This document shows, one piece after another, positions 51,357 through 63,283 of a stretch of DNA of 64,000 nucleotides. The stretch is from Amia ocellicauda. Lineage: Eukaryota; Chordata; Actinopteri; Amiiformes; Amiidae. The stretch covers positions 372,001-436,000 of the forward strand of contig NW_027102662.1 of NCBI RefSeq assembly GCF_036373705.1, read 5' to 3'. Below the pieces are notes generated by a model. That model was not told where the DNA came from. It ran no database searches and worked only from the letters and a program-made list of their open reading frames with translations. Numbering within the stretch: position 1 is the stretch's first letter; every line of letters begins with the position of its first letter. Made by a program: the position numbers and the translations under genes.

Positions 51357-51429
51357 TTTTCCGTAGTGTAGTGGCTATCACGTTTGCCTCACACGCGAAA
51401 GGTCCCCGGTTCGAAACCGAGCGGAAACA
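51357..51429 (+). tRNA. tRNA-Val-CAC: tRNA-Val-like (CAC), degenerate
   Basis: G1 is T, and the T stem has a mismatch (CCCGG/CCGAG). Probably a pseudogene. Confidence 0.55.
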
Positions 51430-51654
51430 CCCCGTGGTTCACGCGTGCCAGTGCCATGTTACCTGTCGCCATCTCTCTGCCCCAAGGCCGGCCGTCGTTT
51501 TCTCTTCCTCGGAGTGGCAAGAAATCCTGACCTTGAGAACAAACGATCGCAGAAGGGTAGCTTTGCGAGGCGCTGGAACTCACACTTTTAAAATCGATAC
51601 ATGTTGTAGCTGTTACAATACGACCGTAGCAGGATCAGCGACATTGCTGTTACT

Positions 51655-51660
51655 CTTATG
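51655..51660. other. Unoccupied integration site (single CTTATG)
   Basis: Same context as 34745-34750: left-flank sequence before it and right-flank sequence after it, with no element. Confidence 0.85.
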
Positions 51661-52318
51661 TAGTCGAAGGCGCAGTATAGCTCTGATAGTCTGGTGGTGA
51701 CGGAGGACCTCCAGCCGTTTGAACAAGCCATTCAGCATCACCTTGTTGGGCTAAGTGCAGGCACTGTCAGAGCGCAGGGCGACCTCCCTTTGATAGAGTT
51801 TCCTAAGTGTCCCGAAATCGGTGCACTCAGAGCGTCCGTCCGTCGACAGGTTGAAATTGTAAACACTGGTGTAGCCACTTTTAATTGAAATATGATGATG
51901 ATGATGATGATGTTGTTGTTCTTGTTCTTGTTGTTGTTGTTGTTCTTGTTTTTCTTGTTGTCGTCGTGGTCGCCGTCATTATTATTGTTAAAGTAAAGCA
52001 GTAGTTAGATTTGTTGCTACCGTAAGGTGTAGAAGGCACAATAGCTTTGTGATTGTCTGATGGTGGCACAAGACGAGCAGCAGCTGTTTGAACAAGCCAT
52101 TGAGCATCACCTTGTTGGGGTAAGTGTAAGTCTTGTCATAGCTCAGGGCGTTCTTCCTTTGAAAGAGTTTCCAAAGTGTCCTGATGTGCCCTTGAGCAAT
52201 GCAAAATAGGTCAGTGAAAATAGAAACCTTTATCTCACAGGCTGGCCCACGGGAAACCCCCGTGCGCGTTTTACCAGCCGGCTTCGATGGGAGCCATTTG
52301 AAACACCAGGACGGGTCG

Positions 52319-52391
52319 GTTTCCGTAGTGTAGTGGCTATCACGTTCGCCTCACACGCGAAAGGTCCCTGGTTCGAAACCGGGCGGAAACA
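52319..52391 (+). tRNA. tRNA-Val-CAC: tRNA-Val (anticodon CAC)
   Basis: Same sequence as the gene at 299-371, including the T.G pair in the T stem. Full cloverleaf. Confidence 0.88.
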
Positions 52392-52615
52392 ACCCGCGGT
52401 GCACGCGTGCCAGTGCCGTGTTACCCGTCGCCATCTCTCTGCCCCAAGGCCGGCCGTCGTTTACTCTTCCTCGGAGTGGCAAGAAATCCTGACCTTGAGA
52501 ACAAACGATCGCAGAAGGGTAGCTTTGCGAGGCACTGGAACTGACACTTTTAAAATCGATACATGTTGTTGCGTTACAATACGACCGTAGCAGGATCGGC
52601 GACATTGCTGTTACT

Positions 52616-52621
52616 CTTATG
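52616..52621. other. Unoccupied integration site (single CTTATG)
   Basis: A third empty copy of the target site, 225 bases after the tRNA-Val(CAC) gene, the same spacing as at the occupied sites. Confidence 0.85.
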
Positions 52622-53262
52622 TAGTTGAAGGCGCAGTATAGCTCTGATAGTCTGGTGGTGACGGAAGACCACCAGCCGTTTGAACAAGCCATTCAGCATC
52701 ACCTTGTAGGGCTAAACGCAGGCACTGTCAGAGCGCAGGTCGTCCTGCCTTTGAAAGAGTTTCCGAAGTGTCCCGAAATCGGTGCACTCAGAGCGTTCGT
52801 CCATCGACAGGTTGAAATTGTAAACGCTGGTGTAGCCACTTTTAATTAAAATCTGATGATGATGATGTTGTTGTTGTTATTCTTGTTGTCGTCGTAGTCG
52901 CCGTCATTATTAATGTTAAAGTAAAGCAGTAGTTAGATTTGTTGCTACCGTAAGGTGTAGAAGGCACAATAGCTCTGATAGTCTGGTGGTGAAGGAAGAC
53001 CACCAGACGTTTGAACAAGCCATTCAGCATCACCTTGTTGGGTTAAGTGCAGGCACTGTCAGAGCGCAGGGCGTCCTGCCTTTAAAAGAGTTTCCGAAGT
53101 GTCCTGATGTGCCCTTTAGCAATGCCAAACAGGTCAGTGAAAATGGCATCCTTTCGCCGCACTTCAGACGCCATCTCACAGCCTAGCCGACCTGAAACAC
53201 CTGAGCCCGTTTTACCAGCAGGCTTTAACGGTAACCATTTGAAGCAAGAGGCAGCGGTGTCA

Positions 53263-53335
53263 GTTTCCGTAGTGTAGCGGTTATCACGTTCGCCTAACGC
53301 GCGAAAGGTCCCCGGTTCGAAACCAGGCGGAAACA
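53263..53335 (+). tRNA. tRNA-Val-AAC: tRNA-Val-like (AAC), T-stem mismatch
   Basis: Like 35382-35454, but the T stem reads CCCGG/CCAGG with a central mismatch. Confidence 0.65.
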
Positions 53336-53616
53336 GCCTACTGTGGGCTGGCCCTTTTCGTCATTCTTGCCCTCGTGGTTCCCCGGAGGCGGTGGGTGTC
53401 TTTTCTTCATTGGAGTGCCCGCAATCGATGCACTCAGAGCGTCCGTCCGTCGACAGGTTGAAATTGTAAACGCTGGTGTAGCCACTTTTAATTAAAATCT
53501 GATGATGATGATGATGATGATGTTGTTGTTGTTGTTCTTGTTGTCATCGTGGTCGCCGTCATTATTATTGTTAAAGTAAAGCAGTAGTTAGATTTGTTGC
53601 TACCGTAAGGTGTAGA

Positions 53617-54191
53617 AGACAACAGTTGGTATGGCGTGTGATATCAAAACATTCAGAATACTTTTAACCTATATAATTTATAAGCTTTGTAAAATAAACC
53701 CAAATATATCTTTTGCGGGGATAAACGCTGTTCTGAGTAGTTTGTGACTTGTTTAATACCAAACAAAGCATCGCTATAAAAAAAAAAAAAAAATCACTGT
53801 AAAAGCGCTAGTTATTTTTGATCTTTATAGTTATTTTCTAGGCTCAGGTTGTTTTTTAGTGCTTATAAAGGCCTGAAATATTCTTAGTGGTTGTTGACTA
53901 TAGGTCTTGATGTTTAAAATTTTTTTTTTGAGAGACCAAAAGGTTCTAATAAAAGTATAGAGTAGAGAGGAGAGAGATCGTCTCCATCTTGGTTTCTATT
54001 TGAAATTTGATGCAGTGTCATTTTATTGGTTGGTTTTGATATGTTAATTGGTAACAGGGCGGCACAAAGACCAGACCAGAACAATGCCTTACAAGCAGAT
54101 CCGGCATGTGGCCATCAGTATAAGTATGAAGGTCTGGTCTTCAGCTCGACAGACTCATACTGACCTTTCGATTTAAGACTAAAGATCAACA
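53617..54191 (+). promoter_or_regulatory. Upstream region of the spliced gene, unit D (long form)
   Basis: Same as 35755-36328, with TATAAA near 53864 and the inverted CCAAT box. Confidence 0.42.
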
Positions 54192-56232
54192 ATGTCCGGA
54201 AACAACATCAGCGATTCGATTTAAACGAGTTTTTAGGCAAGTCTTCAGATTCTTTTCATTGACTCAGAGCGTGTTGTGTGCATGTATTGTAAATAAGGCT
54301 ATAACATCTGTTTTAAGTTCTGTAAAATTATTTTTCAGCCAGTCAACAGGAGTTAATTCCCAACGCTGAGGAGATCATCTGGAACAACGACGGTAAGATT
54401 TTTGTGTTTGCGCTCATGGGTTCTTATGCATGGGTGTGTGTGGTTTGAAGCGGCTCATTAGAGTTATGAAAACGTTTTAATATATATTAATGCCGGTCTC
54501 TTTAATTACACAGAAACTATCGAAAGGCCTGTGATTAATGTCTCCGAGGATCGACCAAGAGAAGTGGTTGTCCCTAGACAGGCTGTCTGCCGACCGGGTA
54601 AGAACTAAACCCCTGTTTGTTTGTATAACGTTTCTGTAAGATGTTTGAGTCCAGTTTTGTTAATTTAAAAAAATTATCCTGTCTAACAGTATTAAGAAAC
54701 GTGGTTCGAGACAACGAAAGGCCTTCCACATCGAGGGCTTGTTTCGTTTTACCTTCGAGAACCGTAACCTTTCAAGAATCTGAAAGGCCGTCAGCCCCGG
54801 TATCTGATAGCTGTGAGTATATATCTGCAGCCTGTAAGAGGTTAAAGCTTTTTATAAAGCGGTGTGGTTAAAGGTTAAACATGTCTCTTACCTTCACAGC
54901 GGTGCAAAAAGCTAAACCAGCCGAAAAACATAAGAAACGATTATCCTGTGGAGGTAAGTAAGATCTTTCAAACTTTAATGTTTTTAAAAGGGCTTTGTTT
55001 GCCCATTGAGGGCTAATATTTAAGCGATGGGTGACCGTTTCCTGTAGGGCGGGGGGTTCTGGGAAAGATCTTTAGAAGTCCGGACAGGTCTATGCTTGTT
55101 TCTGGGGAACGTGTTTAGAAATGACCGATTGCCGTACCGTCTGGTTAGGAAGTAAAGCCGTCCGAAAGGGTTTAGTAAGTTGTTTGGCTTATCTCCCGCT
55201 ATTATACTTCTGTTTTAAAGTGGTTGTAGGAAAAGGCTTGAAGGTGTTCATTGTATTTAATATTTAAACAGATCGTGAAAACGTTTGTGAAACAGGAAGT
55301 CCCGGGATCAGGAAGCGTTTACACTTGGAAGGTTCGTTTAAAAATGAAATGTTGTTGTGTGTGTGTGTGTTTTATTAACAATATTACAGTTTTTAAAGAA
55401 ACATTTAAGAAACAGTTTATTTACAGCGGCTTCTCTGTTTTAAATTTATTATCAAGTCCTAATAAATATATTGTCTGTAAATAATAAGGCGTTGTAGTGA
55501 ATGTCTAAGGCTATTTTCAAAGGTCTAAAAAAGCTAAAGGTTTTGAATGTCCTGGACATGTTGTTTTAAGTTTGATTTCTGTCGCCGTTTAAAGATGTAA
55601 ATGTAATGTATATTTTTATTCTTCCCAAGACTCTTGGGATAGTCATTCTGTGAATGAGCTATTGAGGACAATTACCCCGTCTAAGTGGGATCAAACATCT
55701 TTCCCGGTGAGATCACCGAGAGGATCCCCCACGGTGGTCTTGGAGACCCCCCAACATCTACTCAGGCCACAGCCTTCTGGGGGTAATTCAACACCCCAGA
55801 TTCAGCCCGCCGCATTGTCGGGCGGAACAAATACAGGCATCCAACAACCTCAGGGGTCGCCGTCAGTCAGGGCTGACACACCACCCAACGACGGCCTAGT
55901 TTCAACATCGTCCCCCCAGACCCGTTTCTTGGCTACCGAAACGCGGAACAGTAACCCCGCGCTTGGCCAGGGTGTCACCGCAAAGGCCTTCTTGGTCTCC
56001 GTCCATGAGTATACACTCGCTCCTTGCCTCCTTCGACCGAGATTTACCGGAGCGACCATCCTTTGAAGCTGAGCCAGGCCACCAGCCCCCGGAGCTACTT
56101 CCTGAAGGTCGGCATGAGTTGCTACATACTTTGTTACAAAATCAAAGACTTGTGTTAGTGGGGCAAAACCTGGTGATAGAGAGCCAAAACACCCTTATTA
56201 ATACCCTTACTAACGAATTGTACCGTATTTAA
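54192..56232 (+). pseudogene. Seven-exon gene, unit D, broken
   Basis: Shares the exon 1 single-base loss with C, but keeps the exon 2 acceptor AG. One extra base near 55953 shifts the last exon (open parts 55650-56066 and 55963-56232). Confidence 0.65.
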
Positions 56233-56394
56233 TGTTTTAATAGACACAAAACGCCTTACTATTGTGGGTTGTTGGAAAAATAAAAAATAAATTAAAAAAT
56301 GTCCTGACTTGGTAAAAGAACTCACAAACTAAAGGATTATGAACAAGCTAGGGCCCCAAAAAGACCTTCCCGAGAGAACATCCCCGGCCCTGTT

Positions 56395-57213
56395 GTGAAC
56401 TCCTCTGATGTCCCAATGAACCTGGAACTATTACAAATGATAAATGATTTAAATAACCCCCAATTACCACCGATAGAATGTGAATTAACAGACTTACCGG
56501 TGAACCCCGACCTGTTACAGATGGTCAATGATCTAAATAACCACCTCCCACCGGTAGCGCTTATAGAGGTTCACCCCCTAGTTCACCCCGATTTGTTTGA
56601 AATGGTGGAGTCTTTGGAGGAGCTACCCCGACCAAATTCTGCCCCTATTATAAATGATTTGAAACAATTAGAACACAGGATGGCGGCAGAAGCAGCCATC
56701 ACTATAGAGGAGGGTCTTGACATTAACCGGTTGGATATCTTTGAAGGACTTTTACAGGCTTTCAATGAGCCTCCTCAAAAAGGGGGTTTTGTAGATGTCA
56801 GCAGTGGGGGTGTTCGGAATGTGGAGGGTTCTGAGACTGATAAGGCTGTGGAGGACATGCTCTGTGAGAATGTAGGGGGTGAAGGCTTTGTTCAAAATGA
56901 TGATGTGTCCAAGAGTACCAGTGATCCCGTGATTATAGATAGACCGGCCTATAACAATTTTGAAATGATTCAGCGTTTTAATTTTGCAGAACTTTTAAAT
57001 TGTGACAATTATGCAGAAATATTTGTCAACATACACGAGGCCTTGCAGAAAATGCTTGAACAGGTTGCTGAAAGGGTCAGACCTCGAGATGTTGTACAGT
57101 TAGAACTCAGAGGGGATGATTTGTTTAGCAACCTATCTGTAATGCTGAGTGGAGATAATTTAGATGTCTGGCTAAAATCGAAGCGTTATTGCAAAGAAAC
57201 GCAGCCATCTTAG
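56395..57213 (+). CDS. POLB: DNA polymerase B, N-terminal part, unit D
   Basis: 272 aa, open. The shared TGA near the upstream ATG and the shared frame change at the 3' end are present. Confidence 0.68.
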   Translation: MNSSDVPMNLELLQMINDLNNPQLPPIECELTDLPVNPDLLQMVNDLNNHLPPVALIEVHPLVHPDLFEMVESLEELPRPNSAPIINDLKQLEHRMAAEAAITIEEGLDINRLDIFEGLLQAFNEPPQKGGFVDVSSGGVRNVEGSETDKAVEDMLCENVGGEGFVQNDDVSKSTSDPVIIDRPAYNNFEMIQRFNFAELLNCDNYAEIFVNIHEALQKMLEQVAERVRPRDVVQLELRGDDLFSNLSVMLSGDNLDVWLKSKRYCKETQPS

Positions 57214-58250
57214 CTGATGAAAGTCTGTCTCTGGTAATGAATGTGGTTCGTAACCCTGAGGGTGGGGCGCTTAGAAGACTGTCGAAATGCTTGAAGAACG
57301 ACATAATTAGGACCAAGCTCAGGCAATTAGTGGTGAGTTCCAGTGGGGACAATAAGCTCTGTTTTGCTTACAGTTTAATAAAACTACTCACCCCCGACAT
57401 GCCTGAACCCCAAGCTCTGCAAGAGGCTTTAATGCTTCATCAGAGGGCCGGCTTAAACTCTCAACAGATGGTTGCCTTTTCAGACATCACCAAGTTGCAG
57501 GAACATAACTGTAAACCCCGCCAAGAGACAAATGTCCAAACTGATTTTAAACAGTCTGTGGGGTAAGTTTGGGGAAAGAAATTACCGTCTAAACACAACC
57601 TTGATTAAAACCCCTGAACAGTTTATAGAATTTACGTTTTCCAAACAACATGCAGTATCACACTTTCAATTCTTAAATGACCACGTGGCACAGGTCCAGT
57701 GGAGGGCCCCTAAAGATTTCCCCACCAAACAGGGGAACGTTAATGTTTTCATAGCGGTTTTTACCACGGCTTACGCCCGGCTTGAATTGTACAACTTAAT
57801 GGATCAGTTGCAGGAACGCACGCTCTATCATGATACTGACTCTGTAATCTTTGTCACCAGGCCAGGGGATTGGGTCCCTCCCCTCGGGGACTACCTTGGG
57901 GAGTTAACGAGCGAACTAGATCCTCAGGACCACATAGTGGAGTTTGTTTCAGGGGGTCCTAAGACGCATACAGAACGGCTGCGGGTAAGACCTGTATGAA
58001 AGTTAAGGGTTTCACTCTGAACCATTGTAACAACAAGCTCATTAACATCAAGTCTCTGACGACCCTGGTAGAAAGTTTTGTAACCGAGAAAGACGCGCCT
58101 CCTCGTGAGATTATTACAGCCGGAAATCAGATCTATCGCAATAAAAAGGGGTACACGTTGGAAAATAGATCACTAAACAAACGGTTCAGGGTGGTGTACA
58201 ATAAAAGAGTCTTGAAGACTGATTATACCACTCTGCCTTATGGATATTAG
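57189..58250 (+). pseudogene. POLB: DNA polymerase B remnant, unit D, 2.28-kb internal deletion
   Basis: The sequence jumps at about 57496 from the start of the middle part to just before motif B, with four extra bases (GCAG) at the joint. Zinc fingers, the whole exonuclease and motif A are gone. Motifs B and C (NSLWGKFG, DTDS) remain at 57472-57999. A 4-bp loss near 57965 shifts the frame again (57996-58250). Confidence 0.88.
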
Positions 58251-58911
58251 TGGTGGTTTTGATAACAGACTTCAACACCCTTTCTCCTGTATTATAGCCG
58301 GTCCCTCCAATTCGGGGAAGAGCTATCTTATAAAGAACATCATAGAAGATGTGGACGCAACCGTGTCCCAAGCTCTTGACAACATAGTGTGGTGTTACTC
58401 TTGCTGGCAACCTCTCTACGATGATTTGGCTTCGAAAAAAAATAATCTGTAATTTGTGCAAGGTCTCCCCGCCTCGTTGTGTGACGATGACTTGTTCCCG
58501 CCCGGTCAAACTAATCTAGTGATCCTTGATGACCTGATGGAGCAGGCCGGTGACAACAGTGAAGTGGAAAAAGCTTTCACAAAGTACACTCATCATAGGA
58601 ATTTAAGTATTATTTATTTAGTTCAAAATCTATTTTTTCAAGGTAAAAAAAGCCGCACTATTAATTTATATGCCAATTATATCATTCTTTTTAAAAACCC
58701 CAGAGATAAACTACAGGTCACCGTCTTGGCTCGTCAAATGTACCCTAACCAGACCAAGTTCTTTTTGGAGGCATTTGAGGATGCCACCAAAAAACCCTAC
58801 GGGTACTTGATTGCGGACTTAAAAGCACAAACCCCAGAAGACTTTCGCCTCAGAACAGGTTTGTGCCCGCCCGATTGGCCGGCAGTGTATGTGCTAAAGA
58901 AAAGGAAATAA
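58240..58911 (+). pseudogene. ATP: Packaging ATPase, unit D, nonsense
   Basis: TAA at 58450-58452 separates Walker A (58240-58452) from Walker B (58456-58911). Otherwise collinear with the intact copies. Confidence 0.88.
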
Positions 58912-58917
58912 ATAAGA

Positions 58918-59253
58918 ATGTCTGTTCGGATTAAAAGAAATCTGCCACTTTTGCAAATGTTATTTGAGGGGAGCCCGCGCCATAGGAAAGCTGTGCTGGC
59001 AGGGGCCCCCTCGGATTTGATCGAGACCCTGTGTGAAATAGCTTTTAACATCTTACGCGGTAATATACCCCTAACCCCTTCTCAACAATCTAAACTCAAA
59101 AAACAAAAAGCGGTTATCAAGATCATCGCTAATAAGAAGTATTCTATTAAAAGAAAAAGAAAGAAGATTAATCAAACCGGGGGTTTTATAGGACCGCTGT
59201 TGAGCATAGCCGTGCCTTTCCTAACCAGTCTTCTAGCTTCCAGAGTGGGTTAA
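58918..59253 (+). CDS. Small basic protein with hydrophobic tail, unit D
   Basis: 111 aa, intact, with one substitution (Gln for His). Confidence 0.7.
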   Translation: MSVRIKRNLPLLQMLFEGSPRHRKAVLAGAPSDLIETLCEIAFNILRGNIPLTPSQQSKLKKQKAVIKIIANKKYSIKRKRKKINQTGGFIGPLLSIAVPFLTSLLASRVG

Positions 59254-59255
59254 TA

Positions 59256-59997
59256 ATGGAATATGCTCAGAAAATGTTTTTGATCCCTCAGGAGCAGCTT
59301 GAGAAACTGAGAAAAAATGTTGTCGGGCCAGAGCCCATTAGACAAATGGCCGAAAACAACCTGGACTCTGAAATGAAAGCTATACAGGCCAGGGCCGATT
59401 TAAATCAGTATTCCAAAGCCCAGTTGTATTCCAACATGTTACAGCGCTACCTCCGTCTGGTTAGACAGGGTGAAAAAGATCAATACATTTTAACTTTAAC
59501 CATGGCCTCTCAAGAAAATGGTTCTGGGGCTGATGCGGGGGGTTCGGTTGATAAAGATGTTGCGGTGACCGAACCTGTTGAGAGTTCAGAGGGAGATGTT
59601 GTAACGGATGTTTTGAGAAACATGCCGGCCAGAAGCAAAAGACATGCAGAATATATCCTGCACAAAATGGTTCAGAAACCGCGGGTAACGGCTTGGAATG
59701 AACAGGGTGAATTTGTTTTTAAGGGACAACTGATCAAAGGTTCACACGTTTGATTTGTTGAAGAGTGTCACTAGCACTAATAAGGTACCCGATAGTCGCC
59801 GACCTGTAGGCTGGAATGCTTTCCTACAGGCGATGGCCTGTCTGAACATGCCCCAATCAACAGTTCCTAACCAGGAAACGCGATAAAAAATCCATCTGTG
59901 TAAAGAGGTGGAGCCTGATCTGACTCCGATATCTCATTACTCTGACCGTGCTGAGCGACCATCCTCAGGATCTATCCATCGTTGGGAAGCTTATTAA
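59256..59997 (+). pseudogene. PX/PY-type protein, unit D, frameshift and nonsense
   Basis: The two domains are joined as in C. Two bases are lost near 59747 (CACACGTTTG), and TAA follows at 59884-59886 in the original frame. Confidence 0.75.
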
Positions 59998-60176
59998 TCT
60001 CATGTTTTTATTTGTCTCCCCTGTAAATAATGACCCGACAAACAATTTTTTTTTTTTTTTTTTTTTTTTTCAAATGTTGTACATTTATTTATACCATAAC
60101 CCCTGCTTTGTATAAGAATTGTGTTGAATAAAAACAAAACTAATGATTCAAAGGCTGTTTTCATTATTTTTTCACC
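59998..60176. promoter_or_regulatory. Convergent 3' region, unit D
   Basis: The longest pure T tract of the four units (from about 60047), with AATAAA on both strands. Confidence 0.5.
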
Positions 60177-60748
60177 TTAACACGCATGACATCTTTTAAA
60201 ATCCTCACAAGAACACCCCATCTGTATACATGGCTGGCTAGGGTCGTAAGTCATTGTGTTATAAGGGGGGTCCACAGTGTACTGACAAACTCTGCCACTT
60301 TTTTATCATTTTGGCCTAAATCCTCACTGTACAAGGCCATAATATCGGGGTATGACCTTCCTTTAGATCTATGATATAAGAAAAACACACAGTGCTGACC
60401 ACAAGTGAAGGTCTGAAGACTTTGTACTTGACGACCGCTGTAAATGGTTTCTTGACAGTTGTTGAGCAGAAAGTTATTGATCTTCCGAGGGAAAGGTCTG
60501 AAATCCGGGGGGTTTCCATAGGAATCAAAAAATTCACCACGGTGGTCCTACCTTAGATAAATAGCCAGCCAATGTTCTCCGGGCATATTTTTAGGGTGTG
60601 TGTTGATTATGTACATTGCAGGTAAATTCTTGATCTTAAATTTAGGTAGCTGATCGCAGGCGTAGACTCCTTGAAACAGTTTCCGTGAGCCGGCCAGGGC
60701 ATTCATGATGTGGTTGAGCTCTCTGGTGTTCATTTTAATAATAATCAT
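60177..60748 (-). pseudogene. PRO: Adenain-like protease, unit D, broken
   Basis: A nonsense codon near 60548 ends the frame after 66 codons, just past the catalytic His. One G is missing from the G run near 60270. Confidence 0.85.
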
Positions 60749-62011
60749 ACAGAACGTTTCTCCTCTGATTCACCTCAATAATGTTGTCAAACACAGCATA
60801 CACGACCATATTTACAGTGCGTGGTAGAGGCTGCTTGAAACGCATCTCCAAACGCATATTGCCCGTCTTCATCAGTGAAAAATGTTGTCCACACTCTTCG
60901 TCAGGGGTCAGGTTGAAACCGTACAGGGTGTAACCGCTGCAGTATTCCCGGCGATCGATCAGCAGAGTTTGATCCTTGAGATGGCGACCCGTAGCCAGTA
61001 CTACACTGTAATATTCACGAACCGCATTGCCGTTTTCAAAGTCAGGTTGAAAAGGTCTGGATGGAACCTGCACACCATCGACGTACAACGCTATAAATTC
61101 CGCGTTATAATGTTTAAAGTTAAAGGGGTTCTTGTTGTAAACCCCGGTAAATGCATCATTATCCACGAGACCAATAATAACCTGTTTTGGGAGCTGTCCT
61201 AGAAACAGATTTTCCTGGTTCATCACCCGTGTCCCTGCAGTCATATAGACTCTTTCGATCGGGTACTTAACGCCTGCGCGTGTCCTAGTTTAACCGCCGG
61301 GGAGACGGACACTTTTTTCACAAACAGCGAGGCCGATAATATGGTCAGTTTATATTTTTCAGTATCAGGGGTCATCAGATAAAAAGCACTTTTACTACGG
61401 ATCATTTTAATTTTAATGTCTACCCCGTTGAGCATGAGTTTTTCTTGGAAAAATATGTCTGCATTGATATGCCCCATTAGCTCAAAGGTCCTCCCTTCTG
61501 TTGAAGAGGCCGTTCTTTTTTGCAAACCCTTATTGAGTCCCTCTGGATCCTTGTCGTCCATAGCTTCCGGGTTGTCTTTGAAGAAAAGGCCGGGGCTGAA
61601 CTGTTTGCTTAGGGTCTCCTCACTATAATTAAGTTTACACTCCATCATGGCTCTATAGGGGTAAGTATTGCTGCTTTGACTAATGAGCCGATCTCCCAGG
61701 GTCACATCCACCTGTGAAAACATGGTGGCCACCGGGTAATTGATGACCCCAGCGTTGGCCGTCTTCTCGATTGCATCGCCATCCTCATTAGTCACTTTAC
61801 AGTTCATTAAAATAAATGTGTTATTCAAATCATTATAATCCTCGCCATTGCCAGCTATAAAAAACTCCAGAGGGGCCATGTCTGAAATTGCAGAAAGAGG
61901 GGGAATCTCTACATATATGCTCTTATCTATACTCGTTTGAGTGTATGGAACTGTAAACAGATCCAGTTCTGATTTGACGCATTCTTCCAATAGACTGTGG
62001 ACAAAAGACAT
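60735..62011 (-). pseudogene. MCP: Major capsid protein, unit D, frameshift
   Basis: Two small deletions (15 and 16 bp, near 61240 and 61268) split it into a 256-aa N-terminal frame (61241-62011) and a 169-aa C-terminal frame (60735-61244). Confidence 0.87.
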
Positions 62012-62013
62012 GT

Positions 62014-62501
62014 TTAAAAGATATATCCTGAGGCTCTATTTTTCTTTCTTTGAGACTTTCTTTTTGCAGGTTTTTTCTTGTGCTGCTTCCTTCTCCGAGT
62101 GTTTCCACGATATGTTGGAGAATGAGAGATTCTTCGTTTTTTGTTAGCCACGGATCTTCGTCGCCCTGGTGGACACATGCTGTTTCTTCTTTTACCCCCC
62201 CTCCTCGCCATTACCATGAGACCCGAACCCTCCTGATGCTCATGGCTAGCTGCCCGGTTCATAACATTGGTGAACACGTCACTAACAATATTTTTAGCCG
62301 CTGATTTCAAGTGGGGTCTGGCTATAGCAAAGCCTCTCTTAAGCAGGGGTACGGCCATTCTAAAGAGACCACGAAAGAGTCCTCCTAGACCGGCGCCATA
62401 CATTGTGGGGGCTCCTACAAAACCGGGCAAGCCGTTCCATCTTGCATCTTGTAATAATCCACATTGGCGCTAGGATCTACATAACCCCTCGAGGTAGCCA
62501 T
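62014..62501 (-). pseudogene. Basic pX/mu-like core protein, unit D, 5' frameshift
   Basis: Same single-base loss as A and C. The open frame is 62014-62430. Confidence 0.68.
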
Positions 62502-62502
62502 T

Positions 62503-63237
62503 TTAATAATGTACACACTGTTTCAGGGGTCGAAAATGTAGTTTGACAACTTAACTTTACCGAAGCGGAAGGGTACGTTGATATTCTGATCCGATTTGAC
62601 TTCGATCGTGATGTTGTCAAAGTGGGTCTTTGAGACTGGTACGTAGTGTGGCTTGTCATAAGTAATTGTGACCATGTCATTGCTTTTACCTTTAATAAGT
62701 ACATTTCTCAAAAGGGGGACATAACTATCCCCGACCCTCTGGTGGGTTATGATATCCGTATACACATAAAGAGTGTAAAAGCCGCCCCACCACTTCTGAG
62801 AACCTGCTCTCTGTGTCAGAATAGAACCCTAATATACGCCCCAGTTGGCCGCTGGTTTGAATGCTAATACCTGGTTTTGACACCTTGTACAATCTGTTTT
62901 TAATAGGGTTGTAATATAGCTTGATGTTGGGGGTGCCTTCTGAGAACTGTTTATGCATCTCATCTAATATTTTATCTACATTGTCATAATAACCTCCTTG
63001 TATCGTGAATGTCCATTGACTCTTTTTAACATCATCAAAAATGGCGAAGGTGGCATCCTTATCTTGTAAAACAGCCCAAGTGTAAGGATACTGTATTTCC
63101 GCCAACCCCACTTCCCACGACCCCCTTAGATCTATAGATTTTCCAAATTGTACCGTGTAACTGGATATTTCATTTTTAGGGTATATATCGAGAGAGGCGT
63201 TACTGGGTAGAGTCACGTAGAAGCCTCCTGATTCCAT
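62503..63237 (-). pseudogene. mCP: Penton-like minor capsid protein, unit D, two frameshifts
   Basis: The shared GGGGCGG frameshift, plus two extra bases near 62549 that change the C terminus. Confidence 0.8.
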
Positions 63238-63283
63238 CTTGAGTATCGAGAGTAATGCCCCCAACACACCCGCGGGCATGTTG

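Larger units (their letters stand above)
51068..53616. repeat. Host tRNA-Val repeats between units C and D
   Basis: No protein gene. Order: CAC subunit, tRNA-less short subunit, CAC subunit, tRNA-less short subunit, AAC subunit. It differs from the B-C spacer by gain and loss of whole subunits. Microsatellites lie at about 51892-51965, 52856-52900 and 53500-53560. Confidence 0.8.
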
